64,000 nucleotides of DNA from Deinobacterium chartae (GCF_014202645.1 NZ_JACHHG010000011.1:1-64000), one strand, 5' to 3'. Counted from the first letter of the stretch, positions 53,873-63,154 are shown. Notes: a model not told the origin generated them from the letters alone. Translations and numbers: made by a program.

Positions 53873-54364
53873 ATGCAGATGACCGATCTTCGCGATCTTT
53901 ACCTGGAGCAACTTCGCGACCTGTACTCGGCTGAAAAGCAGATCCTCGAGGCCCTACCCCAGATGGCCCAGCGCGCTTCGGACCAGCAGCTCAAGCAGGG
54001 TTTTGAGATGCACGCCGAACAGACCCGCCAGCAGATGGAGCGCTTGAACCAGATTTTCCAGAAGCTGGGCGAGTCGCCCGACGGCAAGACCTGTAAGGCG
54101 ATGCAGGGCCTGATCGCCGAAGGTCAGGAGATGCTGCGCGAAGACGCTACGCCCGAAGTGATGGACGCCGGTCTGATCGCGGCCGCACAGCGGGTCGAGC
54201 ACTACGAGATCGCCGGTTACGGCACGGTGCGTACCTATGCCCAGCTGCTGGGCGACCAAGAGGCGGTGCAACTGCTGGAACAGACCCTGCAGGAAGAAGG
54301 CATGACCGATCAGAAACTGACCCAGATCGCCAGCAGCATCAACGTCGAGGCGATGCAGAGCTGA
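53873..54364 (+). CDS. DUF892 ferritin-like stress protein (YciE/YciF family)
   Basis: A 163-residue helical protein of the ferritin-like superfamily. The pattern LRDLYLEQLRDLYSAEKQILEALPQMAQ is typical, with Glu and His metal candidates in EKQI, MHAEQT, QRVEHYEI and EEGMTDQKL. YciE/YciF are induced by stress and bind metal. CGGAGG lies before ATG 53873. Probably co-transcribed with the KGG gene. Confidence 0.92.
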   Translation: MQMTDLRDLYLEQLRDLYSAEKQILEALPQMAQRASDQQLKQGFEMHAEQTRQQMERLNQIFQKLGESPDGKTCKAMQGLIAEGQEMLREDATPEVMDAGLIAAAQRVEHYEIAGYGTVRTYAQLLGDQEAVQLLEQTLQEEGMTDQKLTQIASSINVEAMQS

Positions 54365-54416
54365 CCAGGACCGTGCGGGAGCACCAGCCGCCTACCACGG
54401 CTCCCGCATCTTCATC

Positions 54417-54445
54417 GGCGAGGGGCTTGACCTGAGCCCCTCGCC
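54417..54445. terminator. Bidirectional terminator hairpin
   Basis: An 11-bp perfect stem (54417-54427 with 54435-54445) between convergent genes. Confidence 0.6.
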
Positions 54446-54447
54446 CG

Positions 54448-54867
54448 TCATTCACGCCGCTCGGGGCGCAGGTCCTCCTCGAGCGCGCGACGCTGCCAGA
54501 AGCGCAGGTCGCGCCCACTGGCGCGGTGCACGTTCTCGACCACCCCGAGCATTTCGGTGAGGGCCAGGTAGAGGGCGGCAGCGCCCAGGGTAAAGTCGGC
54601 GGCCCAGTGCAGCCCGGTGAATCCGACCACCCGCTCGATCTGGCGGGCCGCGATCAGGACCGGAAGGTAGGCCAGCGCCTTGACGGCGAGGGCCTCGAGG
54701 GCGGCACGCGGGCGCCAGGGGCCGCGCGTTCGCGCAACCCACAGGGCGGTCAGGGTGTTGACGCCCACCAGCAACAGCAAGGCGGCATAGGTCTCGTTCC
54801 AGGGGCCGAAGAGTTCGCCCAAAAGCTGGGGAAGGATCGGGTACAGGTCGCTCGGGCCGTGGTCCAT
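54448..54867 (-). CDS. Holin-like membrane protein (phage holin 4 type)
   Basis: A 139-residue protein with three to four membrane segments, ending in LALTEMLGVVENVHRASGRDL, which matches the SxxEN-type end of the toxin-secretion/phage-lysis holin family. It lacks the lysine-rich cytoplasmic patches of some holins. The start at 54867 has GGAGGGAACAG upstream; ATG 54912 is possible but lacks a ribosome binding site. Could be a prophage remnant or a host membrane protein. Confidence 0.6.
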   Translation of the reverse strand: MDHGPSDLYPILPQLLGELFGPWNETYAALLLLVGVNTLTALWVARTRGPWRPRAALEALAVKALAYLPVLIAARQIERVVGFTGLHWAADFTLGAAALYLALTEMLGVVENVHRASGRDLRFWQRRALEEDLRPERRE

Positions 54868-55141
54868 CTCTGTTCCCTCCAGATTGCGCAGGTTCGGCGG
54901 GGTCATTGGCAAGCCGTTAGCGCTATAGTGGTAAAACCCTCCACGATAAATTTGCGCTGGCGAACGACCCCTGCCCTCTCAGCGCCCCTTTACGCTACTG
55001 CATCCTGGATATGTTTTCCACGTAATTTATCACTTTAACGCTTATGTTGTGTTAAACTTGGCCCAGCTTCGCCCGCGCCGCAATCACCGAACGCGGGCAA
55101 GGTCCGGCCGAGAGACGCACGCACCCCGCACCGAGGAAACC

Positions 55142-55852
55142 ATGAAAAGCAGAGGCACCCAGCCCCGACCCGAATGGGCCCTGACCCTGCACCGCCGCCG
55201 CAGCGAGCTGAACAAGTCGCAGGAGGCCGTCGCCGCCGAAGCCCGGATGTCCCAGTCGTACTACTCGGAAGTCGAGCGCGGCGCCCGCGACCCGCGCACC
55301 CTCACGCTGCACAAGCTCGCCCGACTGGCCCGCGCGCTGGGCTGGGACCTTGCCGAGCTGCAAGAACACACCGGGCTCGACCTCGGCCTCGAGGAGCGCC
55401 TGCCCGCCAACCCCGGTGCCCAGCCGTACCTGCCCGGCATTCGGCTGCCGGTGTACGGCACGGTCGGAGCCGGACTCAAGGCCATCCGGGCCTCCTCGGA
55501 GCCGGAAGACTACCGCAGCTTTGATATGGCCGAGCTGCCCAAGGGGGCCGAGACGGCCAAGCTGTTCATCTTGCGGGTCAACGGCGACTCGATGAGCGAC
55601 GAGAACGTCCTGCGCTCGATCCCGCACGGCAGCCACGTGCTCGTCGAATGCGACGTGGTACCGCGCGACGGCCAGATCGTGGTTGCCTGGATTCCCGAGC
55701 TGGAAACCGGGGTGCTCAAGCAGTACTTCTCGCGCGGCGAGGACGTGCTGCTGCGCAGCTACAACCCCGGCGGACCGACTTTCTGGGCCAGCCGCTACCC
55801 GGACATGATCATCGAGGGCGTGGTGCGCCGCGTGATCTGGGAGCCCCGCTAG
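55142..55852 (+). CDS. XRE HTH repressor with S24 (LexA/CI-like) peptidase domain
   Basis: A 236-residue repressor. Residues 8-70 are an XRE helix-turn-helix (NKSQEAVAAEARMSQSYYSEVERG). Residues 95-236 are a LexA/CI-type S24 domain: a cleavable Ala-Gly in TVGAGLKA near residue 107, catalytic Ser in VNGDSM and Lys in VLKQYF. This layout allows RecA-stimulated self-cleavage, so it is likely a damage-responsive repressor, host or prophage. GAGGAAAC lies before ATG 55142. The 230-base upstream gap is AT-rich at 54945-55060 and probably contains its operator. No adjacent target gene is obvious. Confidence 0.87.
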   Translation: MKSRGTQPRPEWALTLHRRRSELNKSQEAVAAEARMSQSYYSEVERGARDPRTLTLHKLARLARALGWDLAELQEHTGLDLGLEERLPANPGAQPYLPGIRLPVYGTVGAGLKAIRASSEPEDYRSFDMAELPKGAETAKLFILRVNGDSMSDENVLRSIPHGSHVLVECDVVPRDGQIVVAWIPELETGVLKQYFSRGEDVLLRSYNPGGPTFWASRYPDMIIEGVVRRVIWEPR

Positions 55853-55934
55853 ACATGCGCCCACTTCCGGGCTTCCGACCACGTGACAGCGGCAGCCTGT
55901 CGGCGTAATCTATACCCGAACACATCTCCAACCT

Positions 55935-55967
55935 GACCTGGGGGAGGCTGCACACCTCCCCCAGGTC
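55935..55967. terminator. Bidirectional terminator hairpin
   Basis: A 13-bp perfect stem (55935-55947 with 55955-55967) between the convergent repressor and REC-Hpt genes. Confidence 0.65.
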
Positions 55968-55977
55968 GCTGTCGCCC

Positions 55978-56670
55978 TTACGCCTCGAGGACCGCGCGCA
56001 GCCGGTCCAGCCGCTCGGGCAGGTCGCTGTCCCCTGCCTCGAGGGCCGCCTCCACCTCGCGGGCCGCCCGTTCGATCTCCCGGAAACCCAGCGTTCCGGC
56101 ACTGCCGGCAAAGGTGTGTACCGTGCGGCGCAGCTCGTCCGGCTGCCCGGCGTGGTAAGCGAGGAGCGCCCGGTCCAGCCGGTCCAGCCGGTCCTCACGG
56201 CGATCCCGGAACATCTGGCGCAGCCGCTCCATCTCGTCGAGGAAATCGTCCGGAACGTCCGGAACGGGCTGCACCGCCCGCGCGCGCGCCTCGCGCCACA
56301 GCTCACGCAAGGTGCTGGCCAGGGTCATCGGGTCAAACGGCTTGGGCACCACACCGATCGCCCCAAGCTGGCGGTACTCCTCCACCTCGTGGCGCTGTAC
56401 CCGCGCGGTCATGAACACCACCGGCAGCGCGCGCAGCGCGGGACGGGCGTGAATCTCGGTCAAGGTGGTCGGCCCGTCCATCCCCGGCATCATCACGTCG
56501 AGCAGCACCAGGTCCGGCAGCGACCCGCGCTCGAGCAGCGCCAGGGCCTCGTGCCCCGACGAGCACACGCTGACCTCCAGGCCCCCGACCGTCTCGAGGG
56601 CCAGCCTCGCCACCGTCTGAATGTCCGGCTCGTCTTCTACCATCAGTACGCGTTTGAGTTCGGGATTCAC
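55978..56670 (-). CDS. Response regulator with REC and Hpt domains
   Basis: A 230-residue protein. REC at residues 1-125 has MVEDEPD, the phospho-Asp in LVLLDVMMPGMDGP, MTAR and Lys in VVPKPFD. A C-terminal Hpt domain carries the phospho-His in TVHTFAGSAGTLGF near residue 187. It has no DNA-binding domain, so it relays phosphate between a receiver and a final regulator elsewhere. It overlaps the hybrid kinase stop by four bases (ATGA), so the pair form a phosphorelay. Confidence 0.93.
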   Translation of the reverse strand: MNPELKRVLMVEDEPDIQTVARLALETVGGLEVSVCSSGHEALALLERGSLPDLVLLDVMMPGMDGPTTLTEIHARPALRALPVVFMTARVQRHEVEEYRQLGAIGVVPKPFDPMTLASTLRELWREARARAVQPVPDVPDDFLDEMERLRQMFRDRREDRLDRLDRALLAYHAGQPDELRRTVHTFAGSAGTLGFREIERAAREVEAALEAGDSDLPERLDRLRAVLEA

Positions 56671-59600
56671 GGGCTTTCTCCTTCGGGGGGGGTTGCGCGC
56701 CGCAGCAGGTCCAGCAGGGTCTGGCGCAGCTCGTCCGCGTCATCCGTGTGCGCCTCCAGGCGAGCGCTGGGCAGGTCCACCGCCTCGTCGGACACCGCAG
56801 GAAACAGCGCCAGGGGCAGGTCCGGACGCCGGCGGTGCAAGGTCTCCACGAAGTGCGCAGCACCGGGCACGCCGCTGTCGAGCAGCACCAGATCGAACTC
56901 CTGCTCCATCAGGTTGGCCGCCTGCTCGAGGCTGGGCACGCACATCACCTGCGCCACACCCTCGAGGGCCCCGCGCACCGTGCGCTGCCGCTCGGGATCG
57001 TCTTCGATGTACAGCACCCGCGGTTCGGCCTGACCGGGCCGCGCGGCCTGCCGCAGGGCCCGCAGCAAGATCGCGCGGTCTACCGGCTTGTCCAGCCACT
57101 CGAGCACCGACACGCCCGCAGCGGCGTGGCTGGTGCGCGCCCGGCTGGCGACCGCCGAAACCACCACCACCGGCAGCGTGTGGCCCAGCGCTTTCAGGTC
57201 GGCCAGCAGGCTCAGCCCGTCTTGGTCGGGCAGCAGCAGGTCCAGGACCATCGCGGCAAAATCCTCCTCGAGGATCGCCCGCTTGGCCTCGCCGGCGCTG
57301 TGCACGCAGCGGGTTTCGAAGTTCGCGGACAGCATGGCGGCCAGCACCTCGGCCAGCATCGGGTCGTCCTCGCACACCAGCACGCGCGGGCGCGCGCCGT
57401 GCAGGTCGGGCAAGGGCAGGTCGAAGAAGAAGGTGCTGCCGCCCGAGGTGTGCGTCTCGAAGTCGATCCGGCCCCCGTGCCGTTCCACGATGGCGCGCGA
57501 AATCGACAGCCCCAGCCCGGTCCCGCCTTTCTGACGGGTATTGGAGGTATCGGCCTGCGCGAACTTCTGGAAGATGCGGTTGCGGAACTCCTCGGAGATG
57601 CCCGGCCCACGGTCGCGCACCGACACCCGCAGCCAGCGGCCCTGGCGGCGCGCGCTCACCCGCACCTGCTCCCCGGCGGGCGAGAACTTTACGGCGTTCG
57701 AGATCAGGTTGGTCAGCACCTGCAACAGGCGGTCAAAATCCCCGGACAGCGACACGTCCTCGAGGTCGGCCAGGCACAGTTCCACCCCGTACTCGGCCGC
57801 GTAAGCCCGGTTGTCCTTGAGGGCCCGCTCGAGCAGGGTGCGCACCTTCAGCGGGCGCATGTCGAACTCCATCTTGCCCGACTCGATCTTGTCCATGTCG
57901 AGGATGTCGTTGATCAGGCGCACCAACCGCTCGGCGTTGGCATGGGCAATTTCGACCAGCGAGCGGCCCTGCGGGGTCAGTTCGCCGACCACTCCCGCTG
58001 CCAGCAGGCCCAGCGAGCCCCGGATCGAGGTCAGCGGGGTGCGCAGCTCGTGGCTGACCGTGGACACGAACTCGCTTTTCATGCGGTCTACCGCGCGGCG
58101 CTCGGAAATGTCGCGCACCAGCGCGAGCACCTCGCCGCGCCCGGCGGGCACCATGCGGGCCTCGTAGTCGCGCTGGCCGCTGCCCACGTCCATCACGTAC
58201 TCAAAAATCTGCGGCGTGCCGTCTTGCAGGGTGCGCTCGATCAGGAGCTGGAAGCGGTCGGCCAGTTCCGGCGGCAGCAGGCGCTCGAGCCGGTGCCCGA
58301 TCAGGCTCTCGGGCGAGTAGCGAGCCAGCGGGCCCGTCCCGTGGTAATCCAGGAACACTCCCTGGGCGTTCAGGCGCAACAACGTGTCGGGCAAGGCGCT
58401 GATCAGCGCCCGGTTGCGGGCCTCGCTGCGCGAGAGGGCCTGCTCGCGCCGCTTGAGCTCGGTGATGTCGGCCGAGATCGACACGGTGCGCCCGTCCGGG
58501 GTGCGGTGCTCGTTGATCAGCAGCCAGCGCCCGTCACGCAGCTTGCGCTCGGTAGACCCCCTGGGCGCGCGGTGCCGCTCCAGCTGCCGCTCCAGCCACG
58601 CCTCCCGCTCCCCGGGCAGCAGGTCGCCGTAAACGCCCGCCTCGGTCAGGTTCCGCAGCACCGTCTCGAAGGTCTGTCCCAGCCGCAGCGTCTCGCCGGC
58701 CGCACCGTAATCCTGGCGGAAGCGCTCGTTGTAGAGTTCCAGCCGGTCCTCGGCGTCGTACACCGCGAAGCCGTCCGACATCGACTCGATGGCCTCGCGC
58801 AGGTGAGCCTGAGCGGCGCGCAACGCCGCCTCGCTGCGCTCGCGCGCCAGAGCACCGCCCAGGCTCGAAACCGCCGACTGCAGCAAGAACAGTTCGGTCT
58901 GGTTCCAGTCGCGGTCCACGTCCGACTCGAGGGTCAGCATGCCCCAGGGATGGTCTTCCACGTGAATCGGGAAAAACAGCCGTCGCATACCCGGACGCTC
59001 GAGCAGCGGACGGTTGTCCAAGAAACGCTCGAACAGATCGTCGTCCATGCACAGCGGCTCACCACCGGCGGTCACCTGCGCGCGCGCTCCCCGGCGGTAC
59101 GAGAGCCGGGGCAGCAACAGCCGCTCGTCGGTCCGGTCCTGCTCCAGCAGCGCCACCCGGTCCGATTCGGCCGCGTGCGCCAAGATCGCCAGGGTCTGAC
59201 GAAACGACAGCTCGAGGTCCTGGTTGGTCAGCAGGCAGCCGCCGATCTCGGCCAGGCCGTGCAGCAGGCGGTCCTGGCGCCGCGTCTGCTCCTCGGCGCG
59301 GCGGCGCTCGGTGATGTCCACCGCGATCACCAGCACGTTCACGGTTCCGTCCGGCAGCACCAGCGGGGTCTTGGTGGTCTCGAACCAGCGCACCTCTCCG
59401 CCTGCGGCCGTAAACGGCTCCTCCTGACGCAACGCGACGCGCTCTTCGATCACCCGGCGTTCCGCCTCGAGGGCAGAGCGCAGCTCGGCCGGGTTCTGGG
59501 TCGGCACGCCCGCCTGCCCGATCAGCTGTTCCTTGGAGCAGCCGAACAGTTGCGCCGCCGTGCGGTTCACCAGCAGAAAACGGCCCTGTGCGTCGCGTAC

Positions 59601-60596
59601 AAAGATCAGGCTGGGGCTGGTGTCGAGCACGGTGTCTAAAAAGGTCTTCTGCCGTTGCAGTTCGGCCTCGGCCCGCTTGAGATCGGTGACGTCCAGCGCG
59701 TAGCTGAGCAGCAGGCCCTCGCCGTACTCGCCCGACAGCGGCAGCTTCCCGGCGAGCAGCACCCGCTCTTCCCCATCGATCCAACGGCGCTCCTCGTGGC
59801 GGTGCAGCCCCGCTCCCGCGCGCACCGCGCTGTCGTCTGCGCCGCCGTGCAGGTGCGCGTCCGGCCCGAAGGCCTCGAGGTCGCTGCGGCCCAGCACCTG
59901 CTCGCGCGTGAGCCCGGCCAGCTGCACCGCCGCCTTGTTGAACAGCTGGTAGCGCCCGTCAACGTCCTTGAGCGAAATATGAATCGGCAGGCTGTCCAAG
60001 ATCGCCTCGGTCAGCCGCTGCTGTCGGCGCAGGGCCAGCTCGGTTTCGCTGTAACGGTGAAACACGCCCACCGCGTACCCCGGCAGGCTTTCGAGCCGCG
60101 CCAGCTGCCCGCGCACCGGCACTCGCTGCGCCCGGCCGTGCAGCTCGGTGCGCAGCTCGGCGCTGCCCGAAACCTCGAGGGTCTGCCAGGCCCGGCTCCA
60201 GTCGCACTCGGGCACCACGTCGCCGGGCCCGATGTGCAACAGGTCCTGCGGACCGTAACCGAGGGCGCGCAGCCACGCCGGGTTGGCATACACCAGCCGC
60301 CCCTGCGCGTCGCTGACCTGAACCAGCTCCTCGAGGGCGTCCCAGTAACGGCACAGCTCCACGCCGGGACCACGCACCGCGAGGCGCACCAGCCGGGGCG
60401 CGTCGCACAGCGCACGCCGCTCGAGGTGCGCGGCGATATCTTCCAGCGCCTGTCCGCGCAGATCAGCTGCGCCGCCGAGCAGGCACTCGGCGGCCGGGCT
60501 GAGGTCCACGATGATTCCGGCGGCGTCGAGTTCGACCAGGGCATCGCTCAGGCCACTCCAGAGGCGACGGTGCAGATCAAACGGGTCGGGAGTCAT
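56667..60596 (-). CDS. Multi-PAS/GAF hybrid histidine kinase with two receivers
   Basis: A 1309-residue soluble kinase with no membrane segment. In order: four or five PAS domains (about residues 15-440, for example LVYANPAWLRALGY and FLLVNRTAAQLFGC), a GAF domain (about 455-595), two more PAS domains (about 610-840), HisKA with FVSTVSHELRTPLTSI (His near 863), HATPase with LISNAVKF, DRGPGIS and GTGLGLSISR, receiver 1 with Asp in MVLDLLLPDQDG, and receiver 2 with LVLLDSGVPG. Receiver 2 lacks the usual MP after Asp, so it may be degenerate. AGGAGGTG lies before ATG 60596. Works with the adjacent REC-Hpt. Confidence 0.92.
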   Translation of the reverse strand: MTPDPFDLHRRLWSGLSDALVELDAAGIIVDLSPAAECLLGGAADLRGQALEDIAAHLERRALCDAPRLVRLAVRGPGVELCRYWDALEELVQVSDAQGRLVYANPAWLRALGYGPQDLLHIGPGDVVPECDWSRAWQTLEVSGSAELRTELHGRAQRVPVRGQLARLESLPGYAVGVFHRYSETELALRRQQRLTEAILDSLPIHISLKDVDGRYQLFNKAAVQLAGLTREQVLGRSDLEAFGPDAHLHGGADDSAVRAGAGLHRHEERRWIDGEERVLLAGKLPLSGEYGEGLLLSYALDVTDLKRAEAELQRQKTFLDTVLDTSPSLIFVRDAQGRFLLVNRTAAQLFGCSKEQLIGQAGVPTQNPAELRSALEAERRVIEERVALRQEEPFTAAGGEVRWFETTKTPLVLPDGTVNVLVIAVDITERRRAEEQTRRQDRLLHGLAEIGGCLLTNQDLELSFRQTLAILAHAAESDRVALLEQDRTDERLLLPRLSYRRGARAQVTAGGEPLCMDDDLFERFLDNRPLLERPGMRRLFFPIHVEDHPWGMLTLESDVDRDWNQTELFLLQSAVSSLGGALARERSEAALRAAQAHLREAIESMSDGFAVYDAEDRLELYNERFRQDYGAAGETLRLGQTFETVLRNLTEAGVYGDLLPGEREAWLERQLERHRAPRGSTERKLRDGRWLLINEHRTPDGRTVSISADITELKRREQALSRSEARNRALISALPDTLLRLNAQGVFLDYHGTGPLARYSPESLIGHRLERLLPPELADRFQLLIERTLQDGTPQIFEYVMDVGSGQRDYEARMVPAGRGEVLALVRDISERRAVDRMKSEFVSTVSHELRTPLTSIRGSLGLLAAGVVGELTPQGRSLVEIAHANAERLVRLINDILDMDKIESGKMEFDMRPLKVRTLLERALKDNRAYAAEYGVELCLADLEDVSLSGDFDRLLQVLTNLISNAVKFSPAGEQVRVSARRQGRWLRVSVRDRGPGISEEFRNRIFQKFAQADTSNTRQKGGTGLGLSISRAIVERHGGRIDFETHTSGGSTFFFDLPLPDLHGARPRVLVCEDDPMLAEVLAAMLSANFETRCVHSAGEAKRAILEEDFAAMVLDLLLPDQDGLSLLADLKALGHTLPVVVVSAVASRARTSHAAAGVSVLEWLDKPVDRAILLRALRQAARPGQAEPRVLYIEDDPERQRTVRGALEGVAQVMCVPSLEQAANLMEQEFDLVLLDSGVPGAAHFVETLHRRRPDLPLALFPAVSDEAVDLPSARLEAHTDDADELRQTLLDLLRRATPPEGESP

Positions 60597-60682
60597 GACA
60601 CCTCCTGGGCACGGTAGGCTTGCATTAGTTCTTTTCAGCTTACGCCGCGACGCTACGAGCTGCGAACAGGAATTGCCTCATG

Positions 60683-60733
60683 GAGGAGGGGGTGGCGGGG
60701 CTGCACCCGGGCGCAGCCCCACCACCCCTCTTC
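60683..60733 (-). terminator. Large terminator hairpin of the FxLYD-like gene
   Basis: A long, imperfect GC-rich inverted repeat of about 23 bases per arm lies right after the stop of the minus-strand secreted protein. It may also separate it from the kinase gene. Confidence 0.5.
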
Positions 60734-60737
60734 CGTT

Positions 60738-61145
60738 TCAGCGCAAAGCGGGTGGCAGGGTGGTGGGAATCTGCACCACCGAGGCGTTGCGGAACCATAC
60801 CCGGCAGCCCTTGAAACCGTTCAGCTTGTTGCGTCCCAGCGGCATCTGCACCTGAAAGGCGCTGCTGCGGCCTACGGCGAGGTAGCGGATGGGCAGCGAC
60901 ATCGACGTGGTTCCGATCACGGTCTGGTCGGCACGCAACACCACCAGATTGGCGCGCAGGTCCGCAATGGCCCGGTTGCCGACGTTGCGCACGGTGCCGG
61001 TGGCGGTCACGCCGCTGCCGGTCACCTGGCAGCGCCAGCTGCTCACGTTGAGCTTGTACACCGGGGCCGCAGCGACGGCGGTCTGGCCGAGCACCGTGGC
61101 AAGCAACACCCCCAGGGTGCCGAGATGTCGTGCAGTTCGGTTCAT
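60738..61145 (-). CDS. Secreted FxLYD-like protein
   Basis: A 135-residue exported protein with a signal peptide ending near VAAAP. The mature part has a beta-sandwich pattern with TGTVRNVGNRAIADLRANLVVLRADQTVIGTTSM, like FxLYD/DUF3426-type domains. Two Cys (WRCQV and KGCRVWF) may form a disulfide. Function unknown. TAGAAT lies six bases before ATG 61145, a leaderless start. Confidence 0.7.
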   Translation of the reverse strand: MNRTARHLGTLGVLLATVLGQTAVAAAPVYKLNVSSWRCQVTGSGVTATGTVRNVGNRAIADLRANLVVLRADQTVIGTTSMSLPIRYLAVGRSSAFQVQMPLGRNKLNGFKGCRVWFRNASVVQIPTTLPPALR

Positions 61146-61157
61146 CCTCGGATTCTA
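61146..61157 (-). promoter_or_regulatory. Leaderless -10 box of the FxLYD-like gene
   Basis: TAGAAT on the minus strand (61157-61152), six bases, then ATG at 61145. Confidence 0.5.
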
Positions 61158-61312
61158 GCGCATGCATACAACGGGTTTTATCAGCAAAAATGAGCGCCCC
61201 TTCCGGGGCGAGATACAGCAAGCATGGTCTGCGAATCGGCGGCCCTCGAGGTTCGATCAGGCCAGTTTCAGCCTAGGGCGCGGCGGTCAGGCAGCGGTCA
61301 GCCCGCCGCGAC

Positions 61313-61341
61313 TTGACAGGGCGCCTTGAAGGCACTAGGAT
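61313..61341 (+). promoter_or_regulatory. Promoter of tRNA-His and tRNA-Leu
   Basis: A consensus TTGACA (61313-61318) and TAGGAT (61336-61341) with a 17-base spacer. Confidence 0.8.
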
Positions 61342-61380
61342 ATTACACGCTGCCATTCGAGTCGCGCAGGCAGCGTGCAC

Positions 61381-61458
<78 letters not shown>

Positions 61459-61500
61459 CTCTTGAATGTCTGCCGGAGCCCGCTGCGGGACTCAACGGGC

Positions 61501-61586
<86 letters not shown>

Positions 61587-61628
61587 CGATGGCAGCCCGA
61601 CAGGTTTGGCGCTCCGTCCTACCGCCTT

Positions 61629-61659
61629 AAAAAGCCCAACCTCCGGTTGGGCTTTTTCT
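61629..61659 (+). terminator. Terminator after tRNA-Leu
   Basis: A 13-base arm (61629-61641) pairs perfectly with 61645-61657; the right arm ends in TTTTT. Confidence 0.85.
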
Positions 61660-61694
61660 CGTTATAGTCGCACAGGGGCAGCAGAGCGGTACTG

Positions 61695-61714
61695 TATACT
61701 CTCGAGGAGACATT
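61695..61714 (+). promoter_or_regulatory. Promoter and ribosome binding site of tig
   Basis: TATACT at 61695-61700 is a good -10; GAGGAGA follows, 5 bases before the ATG at 61715. Confidence 0.5.
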
Positions 61715-63055
61715 ATGGCTGAACTCATCAAGCGCGAAGGTAACTCGGTGGAATTCAAGGTGACCGTTCCCAAGGCGGAGGTTAACAACGCCTACGGACA
61801 GGTCCTCAAGGCCCTTTCCACCCAGGTCAAGGTGCCCGGCTTCCGCCCCGGCAAAGCCCCCAAGAGCGTGCTGGTCAAGCGCGTCGGTGAAGCCTACATC
61901 ACCGGTGAGGTCCGCGACCACCTGCTGCAGAACCACTACGGCCGGGCCGTGCGCGAGCTGAACCTCGCCCTGGTCGACGCCGAGATCCACCCGGAAACCC
62001 TCCAGGAGGGTCAGGACTTCGTCTTCAGCGTCAAGGGCGAAACCTACCCCGAGGTCAAGCTGCCCGAGTGGAAGAACTACACCCTCGAGGCCGGCGCTCC
62101 CGAGATCACCGACGAGGTGGTCGAGAAGACCCTCACCGACCTGCGCGAGCGCAACGCGACGTTTGAGACCGTCGAGCGCGCCGCCGAGGCCAGCGACATG
62201 CTGACCATCGAGGAGCAGGGCGAGGGCGAGGAGCAGGCCTCCACCTACCCGGTCTACCTCGAGAGCGCCCAGGAATACGTGCGCGACGCCCTGCTGGGCA
62301 AGAGCGCCGGTGACGTGGTCAACATCGAAGTTCCCGGCCACACCCACACCCACGAGGACGGCGAGGAGCACACGGTCGAGGCCCAGACGGTCACCGTCAA
62401 GATCGTCGACATCAAGAAGAAGAGCCTGCCCGAACTCGACGACGAGTTCGCCAAGAACCTCAACTTCGACTCGCTCGAGGCGCTGCGCAGCGCCGTCAAG
62501 GGCGAGCTGGAGCGCCGCGCCGAGCAGGAGGGCTTCGCTGCCCGCCGCGAGGAGCTGGTGAACAAGCTGGTCGAGAACCTCGAGGCCGAGGTGCCGCGCA
62601 GCCTGATCGAGCGTCGCCGCGAGAGCATGCTCGAGGAGATCAAGGGCGACCTGGGCCGTCAGGGCGTGAAGTTCGACGAGTACGAGACCTTCATGCGCGA
62701 GCAGGGCAAGTACGACGAGTTCCTGGCCGACCTCGAGAAGAACGCCACCCAGCGCGTCAAGCGTGACCTGGCCCTCGAGAAGCTGGCCGAGGAGCTGAAG
62801 GTGACCCTCTCCGAGTCCGAGTGGAACGCTCAGCTGCAGGCACTGGCGCAGGGCAACCGCCTCTCGGTGCAGGACCTGCGCGCCCAGCTGGGTGCGAACG
62901 GCCTCGAGGGCTTCCGCGCCTCGGTGCTGCGCGAGAAGGCTCTGGCTCAGGCCGTGAACATGCTGGCCCCCCAGGCCCCGGCTGCCGAGGAGGCCCCCGC
63001 CGCCACGGAAGAGGCCGAGCAGACTCCGGCCGCCGACGCCGAGCAGGCCGAGTAA
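61715..63055 (+). CDS. tig: Trigger factor chaperone
   Basis: A 446-residue ribosome-bound chaperone. The ribosome-docking motif is GFRPGKAP near residue 46. A PPIase-like middle domain (about 150-240) is shortened and lacks the usual aromatic FKBP site; instead it has a His/Glu-rich loop (GHTHTHEDGEEH near residue 210). The C-terminal arm domain runs from LPELDDEFAKNL onward. The tail is Ala/Glu-rich. It folds nascent chains on the ribosome. No clp genes follow here; the next gene is on the other strand. Confidence 0.95.
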   Translation: MAELIKREGNSVEFKVTVPKAEVNNAYGQVLKALSTQVKVPGFRPGKAPKSVLVKRVGEAYITGEVRDHLLQNHYGRAVRELNLALVDAEIHPETLQEGQDFVFSVKGETYPEVKLPEWKNYTLEAGAPEITDEVVEKTLTDLRERNATFETVERAAEASDMLTIEEQGEGEEQASTYPVYLESAQEYVRDALLGKSAGDVVNIEVPGHTHTHEDGEEHTVEAQTVTVKIVDIKKKSLPELDDEFAKNLNFDSLEALRSAVKGELERRAEQEGFAARREELVNKLVENLEAEVPRSLIERRRESMLEEIKGDLGRQGVKFDEYETFMREQGKYDEFLADLEKNATQRVKRDLALEKLAEELKVTLSESEWNAQLQALAQGNRLSVQDLRAQLGANGLEGFRASVLREKALAQAVNMLAPQAPAAEEAPAATEEAEQTPAADAEQAE

Positions 63056-63064
63056 AGTTCTTCT

Positions 63065-63110
63065 GCAAAGGTTGCGCGCGCCCTCACAAGAGGGCGCGCG
63101 CAACCTTTGC
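63065..63110. terminator. 21-bp perfect inverted repeat after tig
   Basis: Bases 63065-63085 and 63090-63110 are perfect complements around a 4-base loop. It is very stable but has no T-tract; probably a terminator or 3' mRNA stabiliser. Confidence 0.6.
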
Positions 63111-63154
63111 ACGTCTGCGACCGCAGCGCACTCCGGCCAGGTGGCCCGGGGCAA

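Noticed and set aside
55020-55065. Radiation/desiccation response motif upstream of the XRE-S24 repressor
   Set aside because: TTATGT is present at about 55042, but the matching second half of the palindrome is absent.
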